The notes: a model not told the origin generated them from the letters alone. Positions 31,511-41,266 are shown, numbered from the stretch's first letter. The stretch is DNA of 64,000 bases from Tersicoccus mangrovi (GCF_036881825.1 NZ_JBAJMW010000004.1:372001-436000); one strand, 5' to 3'. Numbers and translations: made by a program.

Positions 31511-31605
31511 GGCCCCACGGTGCGCCGTCGTCGCCGTGCCGCGGTCGGACGTCCGCCCGGATGTGGACAACCGCATCGCGACCGGCCGCTGGGGAGGGAG
31601 AACCG

Positions 31606-32862
31606 TCAGGCCGGAGCCGCGCGCCCCCGCACGAGGCTGCGCACCCGCAGCAGTGCCAGGCCGCCGACGAGGATCAGCACCCCCTGGACGCACAGCGCGA
31701 TCCGGAACGAGTCGAGTGCGTAGAGGTCGCCGTGGGAGAAGCCGGTGGCCTTGAGCGCGTCCAGCACCAGGCCGATCAGGTACATGCTCACCAGCGCCGC
31801 GCTGAAGCCGCCGATGTTGACGATGCCGTTGGCGGTGCCCAGCCGGTGCGGCGGGTTGAACTCGCGGGCGAAGTCGAAACCGATCATCGACCCCGGGCCG
31901 CCCGCCGAGAGAACGACGACGAGGACGGTCAGCAGCCAGAACGGGGAGCGGCCGGGGTAGACGAGCACCGTCGTCCAGGCGAGGAGGATCGCGAGCGCGA
32001 TGCCGAGCACGAGACGGGAACGGACGCGCGGCCGCACGGCCACGATCCGGCCGAGGAAGGGGCCGCCGACGGCGCCCGCCACCACGAACACCGTCATCAG
32101 GACGGCCACGCGCTCGGGTGCGACGCCCTGGGCGGACACGAGGAAGGGGTAGCCCCACGCCAGGATGAACACCTGACCGGGGAACTGGACCGTGAAGTGG
32201 CTCCACATGCCGAGCCGGGTGCCGGGCTCGGCGAAGGCGTCGGCGATCACCCGGCCCGTCTGCCGCACCGTCGGGGCGTGGCGGTGCATCCGGGCACCGG
32301 GCGGTTCGCTGCGCACGAGCGCCGCCGCGATCGCGGCCGCCAGGACCCCGAGGCCGGCGAGCGAGAGGAAACCGGCGGACCAGCCCCGGGCGCCGAGCAG
32401 GGCGGCGAACGGGATCGAGGAGATCAGCTGGCCGCCCATCCCGACGATGCCGGTGATCTGACTGAGCAGGGGCACCTGAGCGGGCGTGAACCACAGCGGC
32501 ACCAGCCGGAGCACGGAGATGAAGGTCATCGCGTCGCCGGCGCCCACGAGCACGCGCCCGAACACCCCGGTGGGGATCGTGGTGGCGACCGCGAGCTGGA
32601 GCTGCCCGACCGCCATGAGGACCGCTCCCCCGGCGATCATCGCCCGCGAGCCGAACCGGTCCGCGAACACCCCCACCGGGATCTGCAGACCGGCGTAGAC
32701 GACGAGCTGGATGACGGCGAACGCGGAGAGGGCGGCCGCGGTGGCGTCGAACCGGTCGGTCGCCGCGACGCCCGCGACCCCGAAGGAGGTGCGCTGTGTG
32801 ATGGCGACCACATAGGCGGCGAGCCCGGCGATCCAGACGACCCAGGCTCGACGCGTTCCCAC
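31606..32862 (-). CDS. MFS transporter
   Basis: Major facilitator protein of 418 residues with twelve hydrophobic helices. The loop motif between helices 2 and 3 is seen as GVFADRFGSR, and the cytoplasmic central loop lies near residues 190-210 (PPGARMHRHAP). The second half repeats the pattern less clearly. Substrate unknown; sequences of this type in actinobacteria are often annotated as nitrate/nitrite or sugar-type MFS, but I see no residue that decides. It reads in the same direction as DUF4192, 95 bases upstream, and could share a transcript. Confidence 0.85.
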   Translation of the reverse strand: MGTRRAWVVWIAGLAAYVVAITQRTSFGVAGVAATDRFDATAAALSAFAVIQLVVYAGLQIPVGVFADRFGSRAMIAGGAVLMAVGQLQLAVATTIPTGVFGRVLVGAGDAMTFISVLRLVPLWFTPAQVPLLSQITGIVGMGGQLISSIPFAALLGARGWSAGFLSLAGLGVLAAAIAAALVRSEPPGARMHRHAPTVRQTGRVIADAFAEPGTRLGMWSHFTVQFPGQVFILAWGYPFLVSAQGVAPERVAVLMTVFVVAGAVGGPFLGRIVAVRPRVRSRLVLGIALAILLAWTTVLVYPGRSPFWLLTVLVVVLSAGGPGSMIGFDFAREFNPPHRLGTANGIVNIGGFSAALVSMYLIGLVLDALKATGFSHGDLYALDSFRIALCVQGVLILVGGLALLRVRSLVRGRAAPA

Positions 32863-32961
32863 CCCGCCATCATCGCAGCCGGGAACTCCGCGTCCCGCAC
32901 CGTGACGTCCTGACGGTCTCGCGGCCGCCGGTCACTCGGTGCTGCCCCTCGGTGTTCCTGC

Positions 32962-33963
32962 TCAGTGCTGCGGGGCGTCGCCGTCCGAGCCGTCGTCGTC
33001 GTGCTCGTCGGACTCGGCAGGCGGGGTGTCCAGGGTCAGCTGGTCCTTCTCGTCGCCGTCCATCGTCGCCAGGTAGGCCTCGACCGCGGCGCCGAGCTCG
33101 TCGGCGTCGGGCAGCTCGCCATCGGGACCGGCGAGCAGCGACCGGCGCGGCTCCTGGCCCTGCCGGTACTCGTCGTACTGGCGCTGCAGCCCGTGCACGA
33201 GCTCGCGCACGTCCTCGGACGCGGCGACCTGCTCGTCGATCGACTTCTCCAGCTCCCGGCCGGCCTCGCGCAGCCGGTCGGAGGGCAGCATCAGCGACGC
33301 GGCGGCGCTCAGGTGCTCAAGCCCGGTCACGGCCACCTGGGGGAACCGCGCCTCCGCGAGGTAGTGGGGCACGTGCACGGCGAAGCCGACCACGTCCTTG
33401 CCGGCCTCGGCGAGACGCACCTCGAGCAGCTGGCCGACGGTCGCGGACATCCGCGCGGTCGGCTTCCATGCCGAGATGCCGTCGATCAGGTCCGGCCGGT
33501 TCCCGTGCGCCGTGACCGCGAGCGGCCGGGTGTGCGGGACGGGCAGGGGCAGCGAGTGCACCCAGCTGACCAGCCGCACGTCGAGCTGCTGGACGAGGCC
33601 GACGACGGCGCTCGCGAACCTCTCCCACTGGTAGTCCGGCTCGAATCCGCTGAGCATGAGGAAGGGCTGGCCGATCTCGTCCTTGAGCACGTGCAGCTGC
33701 AGTCGCGGCTGTTCGTAGTCGGCGAAGTGGTCGCCGTCGAAGGAGATGACGGGGCGGCGGTCGCGGTAGTCGTAGAGGGCGTCGGCGTCGAACTCGATGA
33801 CGAGTTCGTGCTCGAGCCGGTCGAGCAGCTCGGTGCGGATCTGGTCGGCGGCCTGACCGGCCTCGGCGGCTCCGGTCAACCCCATGATGAGGTTCAGACC
33901 CCGGATCTGCGGGGTGTGGACCAGGTCGGAGACCACCTCGTAGAGGGTGGACGGCTCCTGCAC
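32962..33963 (-). CDS. PAC2 family protein (proteasome-assembly-chaperone-like)
   Basis: Protein of 333 residues with the PAC2 fold: LNLIMGLTGAAEAGQAADQI at the front, FDADALYDYRDRRP, and FLMLSGFEPDYQWERFASAV. The end is acidic and disordered. PAC2 proteins resemble eukaryotic proteasome assembly chaperones; in actinobacteria they occur whether or not a proteasome is present, and their role is unclear. The gene is divergent from pepA. The ATG at 33963 has GAGTCACC upstream as a weak binding site. Confidence 0.87.
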   Translation of the reverse strand: MQEPSTLYEVVSDLVHTPQIRGLNLIMGLTGAAEAGQAADQIRTELLDRLEHELVIEFDADALYDYRDRRPVISFDGDHFADYEQPRLQLHVLKDEIGQPFLMLSGFEPDYQWERFASAVVGLVQQLDVRLVSWVHSLPLPVPHTRPLAVTAHGNRPDLIDGISAWKPTARMSATVGQLLEVRLAEAGKDVVGFAVHVPHYLAEARFPQVAVTGLEHLSAAASLMLPSDRLREAGRELEKSIDEQVAASEDVRELVHGLQRQYDEYRQGQEPRRSLLAGPDGELPDADELGAAVEAYLATMDGDEKDQLTLDTPPAESDEHDDDGSDGDAPQH

Positions 33964-34172
33964 GGTGACTCCTCGATGGTCGCGACGGTGACGGGTTCCC
34001 GTGACCGTTGTTCTCGGCGCTCGCGGACGGCTCCGCCGTCGTGCACCTGTCTTTCCTCAACGTTCGCACGGGCACGGCGCATTCCCGCGACGGGTGGTCG
34101 CCGCGTGTTCGGTCGGTGCGCCGTGATTGGATCGAGACAGCACCGGACACCGACACGTCGAGGAGGAGCCCC

Positions 34173-35759
34173 ATGGCTCGGAAGAACACGGCCGCGAAGA
34201 ACAAGACCACCGACACCTCCGCCGGGCTCCCCACCGAGCCCGTCCGCATCGACGCGTGCCGGGAGGATCTGGGTCGCGTCCGGGCGGACGTCCTCGTGCT
34301 CGGCGTCGCGCAGGGCGCCGACGGCCCGGTGCTCCTCGACGGGCCGCTGCCCGCCGCGGAGCGCACCCGCATCGAGGCCGCGCTGCCCGCCCTCGCCGCC
34401 TCGGGCTCGCCCGACGAGCTGCTGCGCCTGCCCGCCGGTGACGGCATTCCGTCCGTGTCCGCGCTGGCCCTGGCCGGCGTCGGCCGGCTCACGGACGCCG
34501 GTCTCGCCCGGGCGGAGTCCCTGCGCCGGGCCGCCGGCTCGGCCGTGCGGCAGCTGGCCGGCTCGGCCACCGTCGTCCTCGGCCTGCCCGCCGCGACCGT
34601 CGAGGACGTCGCCGCGATCGCCGAGGGCGCCGCTCTCGGCGCCTACGCCTACACGCCCTACCGTCACGCGACGGCCGCCGGGCTGCGCGCCCCCGTCGAG
34701 CGCGTCCTGATCCCGACCGGTCTTCCGGGCCGGACGATCCGGCCGGCCTTCGACCGCGCGCGGGCGATCGGCGGCGGCGTCGGGTTGACCCGCTCGCTGG
34801 TCAACCAGCCGCCCCTGGACCTGTACCCCGAGTCGTTCGCCGACGCCGCCGTGGCCGCCGCCGCGTCCCGCCCGGTCACCGTCACCGTGCTCGACGACGA
34901 GCAGCTCGCCGCGCAGGGCTACGGCGGCCTGACCGGCGTCGGGCAGGGCTCCACGCGCGGCCCGCGCCTGGTCCGCGTCGACTACGCGCCCTCGGGGGCC
35001 CGCGCCCACCTGGCCGTCGTTGGCAAGGGCATCACCTTCGACTCCGGCGGGCTGAGCCTCAAGCCGCCGACGGGCATGACGACGATGAAGTCCGACATGG
35101 CCGGAGCAGCCGCCGTGCTCGGGGCCGTCCTCACCGCCGCGGACCTCGGCCTGAAGGTGCGCATGACCGGTTGGCTGTGCCTGGCGGAGAACCTGCCGTC
35201 CGCGACGGCCCAGCGCCCCTCGGACGTGATCCGAATCAAGGGCGGCCGCACGGTCGAGGTGCTCAACACGGACGCCGAGGGCCGACTGGTGCTCGCCGAC
35301 GGTCTCGTCGCCGCGGGCGAGGAGAAGCCGGACCTGCTCGTGGACATCGCGACCCTGACGGGCGCCCAGATGGTGGCGCTCGGCACCCGGGTCAGCGCCG
35401 TCATGGGCAGCGACGGCGCCCGGCAGGCCGTCGTCGACGCGGCCGCCGCCGTGGGCGAGCAGTTCTGGCCGATGCCGCTGCCGGCCGAGCTGCGCAGCGG
35501 GCTGGACTCGACGGTCGCCGACATCGCCAACATCGGCGGCAAGTACGGCGGCATGCTGACGGCGGGACTGTTCCTGCACGAGTTCGTCCCCGAGGTCGAC
35601 GGCAAGCGCGTGCCCTGGGCGCACCTGGACATCGCCGGTCCGGCCTTCAACGAGGGTGGGGCCTGGGGTTACACCCCGAAGGAGGGCACCGGTGTGGGGG
35701 TGCGCACACTCGTCTCCCTGGCGGAGTCCGTGGCACGTCACGGCGCAGTGCGCGAGTAG
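34173..35759 (+). CDS. pepA: Leucyl aminopeptidase (M17 family)
   Basis: Cytosolic aminopeptidase of 528 residues from the ATG after AGGAGGAG. The N-terminal macro-like domain covers about 20-170. The catalytic domain holds VGKGITFDSGGLSLKP with the first metal Lys and Asp, MKSDMAGAA, and NTDAEGRLVLAD with the second metal pair and the catalytic Arg. It releases N-terminal residues from peptides, using two divalent metals (Zn, Mn or Co). A basic, Thr-rich N-terminal stretch precedes the domain. It lies before the dihydrolipoyl dehydrogenase gene, but a promoter and a hairpin separate them. Confidence 0.95.
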   Translation: MARKNTAAKNKTTDTSAGLPTEPVRIDACREDLGRVRADVLVLGVAQGADGPVLLDGPLPAAERTRIEAALPALAASGSPDELLRLPAGDGIPSVSALALAGVGRLTDAGLARAESLRRAAGSAVRQLAGSATVVLGLPAATVEDVAAIAEGAALGAYAYTPYRHATAAGLRAPVERVLIPTGLPGRTIRPAFDRARAIGGGVGLTRSLVNQPPLDLYPESFADAAVAAAASRPVTVTVLDDEQLAAQGYGGLTGVGQGSTRGPRLVRVDYAPSGARAHLAVVGKGITFDSGGLSLKPPTGMTTMKSDMAGAAAVLGAVLTAADLGLKVRMTGWLCLAENLPSATAQRPSDVIRIKGGRTVEVLNTDAEGRLVLADGLVAAGEEKPDLLVDIATLTGAQMVALGTRVSAVMGSDGARQAVVDAAAAVGEQFWPMPLPAELRSGLDSTVADIANIGGKYGGMLTAGLFLHEFVPEVDGKRVPWAHLDIAGPAFNEGGAWGYTPKEGTGVGVRTLVSLAESVARHGAVRE

Positions 35760-35780
35760 AGTCGGATGGCGCGCCCACAG

Positions 35781-35786
35781 TAGGGT
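35781..35786 (+). promoter_or_regulatory. Probable -10 element of the lpdA promoter
   Basis: TAGGGT in the pepA/lpdA gap, followed by a leader of about 65 bases that contains a hairpin. The -35 region is not clear. Confidence 0.4.
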
Positions 35787-35804
35787 GAAGCGCGAAACGA
35801 CAGC

Positions 35805-35830
35805 CCGAGCAGGGGATGGTCCCTGCTCGG
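35805..35830 (+). terminator. Hairpin in the lpdA leader
   Basis: ccgagcaggg pairs with ccctgctcgg over a 6-base loop, 46 bases after the pepA stop and 28 before the lpdA start. It may end pepA transcripts or shape the lpdA leader. Confidence 0.55.
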
Positions 35831-35857
35831 TGGACGAACAGGCGAGGGAGCATCCAC

Positions 35858-37243
35858 GTGGCCGATCCGGCAGCTTCGCAGGCATTCGACATCCTGATCC
35901 TCGGCGGGGGCAGCGCCGGCTACGCGGCCGCTCTGCGGTCGGCCGAACTCGGCTTCTCGGTCGGGCTGGTGGAGAAGGGCAAGCTGGGCGGCACCTGCCT
36001 GCACAACGGGTGCATCCCCACCAAGGCCCTCCTGCACTCGGCGGAGATCGCCGAGAACGCGAAGACGGCGGAGAAGTACGGCGTCAAGGCCTCGTTCGAC
36101 TCGATCGACATGCCCGCGGTCAACGCGTACAAGGACGGCATCATCGCCGGCAAGTTCCGCGGCCTGACCGGGCTGATCAAGTCCCGGGGCATCACCGTCA
36201 TCGAGGGTGAGGGCAAGCTCACCGGCCAGGACACCGTCACCGTCGACGGCACCGCCTACACCGGCAAGAACATCGTCCTGGCCACCGGCTCCTACTCGCG
36301 CAGCCTGCCCGGCCTGGAGATCACCGGCAAGAAGGTCATCACCTCGGACCACGCCCTGACCATGGACACCCTGCCGAAGAAGGCCCTGGTGCTCGGTGGT
36401 GGCGTCATCGGTTGCGAGTTCGCCTCCGTGTGGAACTCGTTCGGCGTGGACGTGACCATCATCGAGGCGCTGCCCTCGCTGGTGCCCAACGAGGACGCAG
36501 CGATCGTCAAGCAGCTCGAGCGGGCGTTCAAGAAGCGCAAGATCGACTTCAGCACCGGCATCCGGTTCGCCGGCGTCGAGGAGACCGAGAACGGCGTGAA
36601 GGCCACCCTCGAGGACGGCAAGTCCTTCGAGGCGGACCTGCTGCTCGTCGCGGTCGGCCGTGGCCCGGTCACCGCGAACCTCGGCTTCGAGGAGGCGGGA
36701 CTGACGATGGACCGCGGCTACGTCATCACCAACGAGCGGCTGCACACCGGCGTCGGCAACATCTACGCGGTCGGCGACATCGTCCCCGGCCTGCAGCTGG
36801 CGCACCGCGGCTTCCAGCAGGGCATCTTCGTCGCTGAGGAGATCGCCGGCAAGAAGCCGGTCGTCGTCGAGGACGTCAACATCCCGAAGGTCACCTACTG
36901 CGAGCCGGAGATCGCCTCGGTCGGTCTGACGGAGGCGAAGGCCAAGGAGAAGTTCGGCGACGACGCGGTGACCATCCAGGAGTACAACCTGGCCGGCAAC
37001 GGCAAGACGTCGATCCTCGGCAGCGCCGGTCTGATCAAGCTCGTGCGCCAGGTGGACGGCCCCATCGTGGGCGTCCATATGATCGGCGCCCGCATGGGTG
37101 AGCAGATCGGCGAGGCGCAGCTCATCGTCAACTGGGAGGCGTTCCCCGAGGACGTCGCCTCCCTGGTGCACGCGCACCCGACGCAGAACGAGGCGCTCGG
37201 CGAGGCCGCGATGGCCCTGGCCGGCAAGCCGCTGCACGGCTGA
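35858..37243 (+). CDS. lpdA: Dihydrolipoyl dehydrogenase (E3)
   Basis: FAD-dependent disulfide oxidoreductase of 461 residues. The GTG at 35858 is chosen because GAGGGAG precedes it and the FAD motif GGGSAGYAAALRSAELG then begins near residue 16. The redox-active disulfide is GGTCLHNGCIPTKALL, the NAD motif is VLGGGVIGCEFASVW, and the catalytic His-Glu pair is in HAHPTQNEALGEA. It reoxidises the dihydrolipoyl groups of the E2 encoded next (56 bases downstream), as part of pyruvate and/or 2-oxoglutarate dehydrogenase. Confidence 0.97.
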   Translation: MADPAASQAFDILILGGGSAGYAAALRSAELGFSVGLVEKGKLGGTCLHNGCIPTKALLHSAEIAENAKTAEKYGVKASFDSIDMPAVNAYKDGIIAGKFRGLTGLIKSRGITVIEGEGKLTGQDTVTVDGTAYTGKNIVLATGSYSRSLPGLEITGKKVITSDHALTMDTLPKKALVLGGGVIGCEFASVWNSFGVDVTIIEALPSLVPNEDAAIVKQLERAFKKRKIDFSTGIRFAGVEETENGVKATLEDGKSFEADLLLVAVGRGPVTANLGFEEAGLTMDRGYVITNERLHTGVGNIYAVGDIVPGLQLAHRGFQQGIFVAEEIAGKKPVVVEDVNIPKVTYCEPEIASVGLTEAKAKEKFGDDAVTIQEYNLAGNGKTSILGSAGLIKLVRQVDGPIVGVHMIGARMGEQIGEAQLIVNWEAFPEDVASLVHAHPTQNEALGEAAMALAGKPLHG

Positions 37244-37299
37244 CACCTCACCCCCACACCACGCGAACATCACTCGTACACAGAAGAAACGGGGACGAC

Positions 37300-39174
37300 A
37301 TGTCTGAAACCGTCAGCCTTCCCGCCCTCGGTGAGAGCGTCACCGAGGGCACCGTCACGCGGTGGCTGAAGTCCGTCGGCGACGAGGTCGCCGTCGACGA
37401 GCCGCTGCTGGAGGTCTCCACCGACAAGGTCGACACCGAGATCCCCTCCCCCGTCGCCGGGGTCATCGAGGAGATCCTCGTCGAGGAGGACGAGACCGTC
37501 GAGGTCGGCGCCGCGCTGGTGCGGATCGGCTCCGGCGAGGGTGGTGCCGCGTCCGGCGGCGAGTCCGCGCAGGAGACCGAGCCCGCTGCCGAGCAGGAGA
37601 CCGAGCCCGCTGCCGAGCAGGAGACCGAGCCCGCTGCCGAGCAGGAAGCGGCCCCGGAGCAGTCCGCGCCCGAGGAGTCCGCGCCGGAGCGGTCCGCCCC
37701 GCAGGCCTCGAGCCAGGACGACGCCGGCCAGCAGGGCGGCTCCGGCGGAGGCGAGAGCAGCGAGGTGACCCTGCCCGCGCTCGGTGAGAGCGTGTCCGAG
37801 GGCACCGTGACCCGGTGGCTGAAGGCCGTGGGCGACGATGTCGCCGTCGACGAGCCGCTGCTGGAGGTCTCCACCGACAAGGTCGACACCGAGATCCCCT
37901 CCCCCGTGGCGGGAACGCTGCAGGAGATCAAGGTTGCCGAGGACGAGACGGTCGAGGTCGGCGCTGTCCTGGCCGTGATCGGATCCGGTTCCGGCGCGCC
38001 GGCGACCGCCGAGGCGAAGGCCGAGCCCGTCGCCGCTGCCCCGTCCGGTGACCGCGAGGAGCCCGCCCCGGCGCCGAAGCAGCAGGAGGAGTCCGCTCCG
38101 GCGCAGCCGCAGCAGGCCGCTCAGCCGCCCGCGACGCAGGAGCCGGCCCAGCAGGAGGCCCCGAAGCAGCAGGAAGCCCCCAAGCAGGAGGCTCCGAAGC
38201 AGGAGGCCCCCGCGGCCGGTGCCGAGGCCGGCGGTTACGTGACGCCGCTGGTGCGCAAGCTGGCGCAGCAGCACGACGTCGATCTGTCCTCGGTGACGGG
38301 GACCGGTGTCGGTGGCCGCATCCGCAAGCAGGACGTCATCGAGGCGGCCGAGGCGAAGAAGGCGGCCGAGGCGGCCCAGGCCGCTCCGGCGGCTACGGCT
38401 CCGTCCGCTCCCGCCGCGGCGTCCGGTGCGGTGTCCGAGGAGAGCGCCCGACTGCGCGGCACCACCCAGAAGGCGCCGCGGATCCGCCAGGTCATCGCCC
38501 AGCGCATGAAGGAGTCCCTGGACGTCTCCGCGCAGCTGACCCAGGTCCAGGAAGTGGACATGACCCGCATCGCGAAGCTGCGTGGGCGGGCCAAGGACCA
38601 GTTCGTCGCCCAGGAGGGCGTCAAGCTGACCTTCCTGCCGTTCTTCGCCAAGGCCGTGGCCGAGGCGCTGAAGCAGCACCCGAAGGTCAACGCGTCCTTC
38701 CACGCGGATTCCAAGGAGATCGAGTACCACGACTCCGAGCACCTGGCGATCGCCGTGGACACGGACCGAGGCCTGCTGGTCCCGGTGATCCACGACGCCG
38801 GCAACCTCAACCTCGCGGGCATCTCACGAGCGATCGCCGACCTGGCGGAGCGCACGCGCACCAACAAGATCGCCCCGAACGAGCTGTCCGGTGGCACGTT
38901 CACGATCACGAACATCGGCAGCGTGGGCGCCCTGTTCGACACGCCGATCATCAACCAGCCGCAGGTGGGCATCCTCGGCACGGGCGCGATCGTCAAGCGC
39001 CCGGTGGTGGTGACCGACCGTGACGGCAACGACACGATCGCCATCCGGTCGATGTGCTACCTGTCGCTGACCTACGACCACCGCCTGGTCGACGGCGCGG
39101 ACGCCGGTCGCTTCCTGCAGTCGCTCAAGCAGCGGCTCGAGGAGGGGGCATTCGAGTCCGACCTCGGGCTCTGA
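37300..39174 (+). CDS. sucB: Dihydrolipoamide acyltransferase (E2) of a 2-oxoacid dehydrogenase, two lipoyl domains
   Basis: E2 core of 624 residues. Two lipoyl domains (about 1-78 and about 150-228) carry the target Lys in identical STDKVDTEIPSP motifs, joined by Glu/Ala/Pro-rich linkers. An E3-binding domain follows (VTPLVRKLAQQHDVDLSSV, about 305-345), then the acyltransferase domain with DHRLVDGADAGRFL near the end, holding the catalytic His. In actinobacteria this protein can serve both pyruvate and 2-oxoglutarate complexes, so dlaT is an equally valid name. lpdA lies upstream, and lipB-lipA, which make its cofactor, lie 2 kb downstream. Confidence 0.95.
   Translation: MSETVSLPALGESVTEGTVTRWLKSVGDEVAVDEPLLEVSTDKVDTEIPSPVAGVIEEILVEEDETVEVGAALVRIGSGEGGAASGGESAQETEPAAEQETEPAAEQETEPAAEQEAAPEQSAPEESAPERSAPQASSQDDAGQQGGSGGGESSEVTLPALGESVSEGTVTRWLKAVGDDVAVDEPLLEVSTDKVDTEIPSPVAGTLQEIKVAEDETVEVGAVLAVIGSGSGAPATAEAKAEPVAAAPSGDREEPAPAPKQQEESAPAQPQQAAQPPATQEPAQQEAPKQQEAPKQEAPKQEAPAAGAEAGGYVTPLVRKLAQQHDVDLSSVTGTGVGGRIRKQDVIEAAEAKKAAEAAQAAPAATAPSAPAAASGAVSEESARLRGTTQKAPRIRQVIAQRMKESLDVSAQLTQVQEVDMTRIAKLRGRAKDQFVAQEGVKLTFLPFFAKAVAEALKQHPKVNASFHADSKEIEYHDSEHLAIAVDTDRGLLVPVIHDAGNLNLAGISRAIADLAERTRTNKIAPNELSGGTFTITNIGSVGALFDTPIINQPQVGILGTGAIVKRPVVVTDRDGNDTIAIRSMCYLSLTYDHRLVDGADAGRFLQSLKQRLEEGAFESDLGL
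37573..37644 (+). repeat. 24-bp tandem repeat (3 copies) in the E2 linker
   Basis: Three exact copies of a 24-base unit starting gagaccgagcccgctgcc encode ETEPAAEQ three times in the flexible linker after the first lipoyl domain. Copy number may vary by slippage without breaking the frame. Confidence 0.9.
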
Positions 39175-39193
39175 TCGCACGACATCGCCACGA

Positions 39194-39227
39194 ACGGGGC
39201 GGGAGCGCAGCGGCGCTCCCGCCCCGT
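39194..39227 (+). terminator. Terminator after the E2 gene
   Basis: Perfect 15-pair stem, acggggcgggagcgc with its complement, loop AGCG, about 20 bases after the stop; the right arm runs into TTCTG. Confidence 0.85.
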
Positions 39228-39399
39228 TCTGCGTGTCCGGCCTGACGCCTGGTCAGGCGACGGGCTGCGCGCCCCCGAAACCGGCGCCACGCGGTCGCCC
39301 TCAGAACCTCGCCAGGAGACCGTCGCGTCAGGCCGACCGGTCGCGGCATCCCCCGAAGACCCGTGACCGGCGACGCGAAGCCTGATGCAGACGGCTGCG

Positions 39400-41103
39400 T
39401 CACCGTCCCGATGCCTGCACGCGGTCGATCCGCCATCGGCCACCCGACCGCGTCAGGTGCAGGTCGACGTCCTGCACGGGCGACGCCGCGACCGTGCGCA
39501 CGAGCGCCCCGCGACCGTCGAGCTGGCGGTACCCCGAGAAGCGGGCACAGATACGCACCACGGCCCGTTCCGTGGACTCGGCCGGTGCGGCGATGCTCCG
39601 GGCACAGGTGACCTCGATTCCGAGGCCGTCGAGACGCCCCGACGCCGCGATCAGCGCGGCCGCGGCAGCGTGATCCGCGGCAGCGGCCGGCGACCCGGGC
39701 ACGGTGACGTCGGCCAGCCGGTCCCAGCTCCCGTCCCGGAATGCCCGAGCCCGCGCCATCGTCAGCGCACGGGCGGCCGCCACCGGGTCGGCCGAAGCGA
39801 CCGGGTCGGGCTGCGGCGAGGTCGGCGTCGGGAGTGACCCCGTTGCCCGCGGACTCCGCGATGCCGGCGCGTTCGTCCCGGGTGAGACCGCACGCGGCGA
39901 CACGAGCGCCGGGGACGGGCGCAGGACCTCCGTCGGGGCCGACGAACCCGTCGGATCTGTCGACGACCGAGCGGCCGGCGGCCGGCTGGCCCTCGAGAGC
40001 GCGCCACCCGTGCCCGGCGTCGGGGTCGCCAGGGCCGCTCCTCCCCCGAGCGCGGCGGCCAGCAGCACCGCGACCAGTACCCATCGACGGCGGACCACGG
40101 GGCGGGGCGAGCTGCGGCGTCCGAGCGGAGCCGCGGTCGGACCGCCACCATCACGGCGACGTGCGGCATACGGTTCCCAGGACCGGGCGGCCGCTCGCGA
40201 CGTCCCCGGTCCGTCCGCCCGGATGGAGCGTCGTCGCCTCCGTAGCGGCGCGTCCATCCGGGTCACCAGCTCCGGTCTCACGCTGGCATGCGCGCTGGCG
40301 TGCAGGTCCACCGGTTCGGGCGGCGCGGACGCGAAGACGCCCCGGGCGAGTTCGGCCGCACCCGGACGCATCCCGGGATCGGGGTCGAGGCCCCGGTCCA
40401 GCAGCACCGCCAGTTCTCGCGGCACCGCAGGCACAAGGATCGGCAGGGGCGGCCGGTGCTCGGCAGGCCCGGGGACGCGGCCCGTGAGGCAGAACCAGGC
40501 CAGAGCCGCCAGCGCGTACACGTCGGCCGCCGGTCGCAGCAGACCCTCCGACGTCACGGCGGGGTCGCGGAATCCGTCGGTGCCCGCGTCCGGCGGCCCG
40601 GGTCGTCCGGGCCTGCCCGCCAGCTCCCAGTCCGCCAGCACGGGGCGGCCGTCGATCGCGAACAGCACGTTGCCGGGGCTGACGTCCCCGTGCGTGAGCC
40701 CCGCGGCATGCCCCACGGCCAGCAGCTGAGCCAGGGGAGCGACGACGGTCACGGTCTCCCCGGGGCTGAGCGGTCCGCGAGCCGCGACCACCTCGGCCAG
40801 GCTGCCCCCGGGCAGGTGGTCCATGAGGACCGCGCGGTGTCGATGGTCGGGCAGTCCGCACCGGGCGATGGTCTCGCCGCGCGGGTGCGCGAGGTGGTCC
40901 TCCGCGATCGGTCCCAACGCGGCTGCCGCCGAGCCCAGGGTCGATGCGCGGTCCGCTCTCCCCGGCCCGGAGGATGGGAGCGTCGCCGTCTCGATGCGGG
41001 CGGCCACCAGCGTGCCGTCGTCACGGCGACGGACGAGCCACACCACCGACGAGCCGCCCTCGCCGAGGCGGCGCCGTGCTTCGTATCCGGGCAGCTCCGG
41101 CAT
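39400..41103 (-). CDS. Kinase-like membrane protein with unusual catalytic motifs
   Basis: Protein of 567 residues from the ATG at 41103 (an upstream ATG at 41157 would add 18). The N-terminal about 280 residues follow the Ser/Thr kinase fold: a Gly-rich loop LGEGGSSVVWLV, a hinge, and a C-lobe. The ATP Lys position is Arg (VAARI), the catalytic loop reads HGDVSPGN and the metal-binding motif DWE in place of HRD and DFG; HGD and DWE are the forms seen in aminoglycoside and choline kinases. An Arg-rich linker leads to one membrane helix (about 385-405), a Pro/Ser/Thr-rich stalk and a small extracytoplasmic domain with two Cys. Likely a signalling or pseudokinase protein. Confidence 0.75.
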   Translation of the reverse strand: MPELPGYEARRRLGEGGSSVVWLVRRRDDGTLVAARIETATLPSSGPGRADRASTLGSAAAALGPIAEDHLAHPRGETIARCGLPDHRHRAVLMDHLPGGSLAEVVAARGPLSPGETVTVVAPLAQLLAVGHAAGLTHGDVSPGNVLFAIDGRPVLADWELAGRPGRPGPPDAGTDGFRDPAVTSEGLLRPAADVYALAALAWFCLTGRVPGPAEHRPPLPILVPAVPRELAVLLDRGLDPDPGMRPGAAELARGVFASAPPEPVDLHASAHASVRPELVTRMDAPLRRRRRSIRADGPGTSRAAARSWEPYAARRRDGGGPTAAPLGRRSSPRPVVRRRWVLVAVLLAAALGGGAALATPTPGTGGALSRASRPPAARSSTDPTGSSAPTEVLRPSPALVSPRAVSPGTNAPASRSPRATGSLPTPTSPQPDPVASADPVAAARALTMARARAFRDGSWDRLADVTVPGSPAAAADHAAAAALIAASGRLDGLGIEVTCARSIAAPAESTERAVVRICARFSGYRQLDGRGALVRTVAASPVQDVDLHLTRSGGRWRIDRVQASGR

Positions 41104-41266
41104 CGTGGCACGGAGACAGCCCGCCCCGTCGGCCGGCCCTCGATCGCGTGCGTCCATGCCTGAAGTGTGCGCCGATCACCGGACGGTCCGCCGGAGTTAT
41201 CCACAGTCCCCCTTCGCGGGACGCCCGGTGACGGACCGGTCGGTGTCCAGGGCTAGGCTGAGGGAC

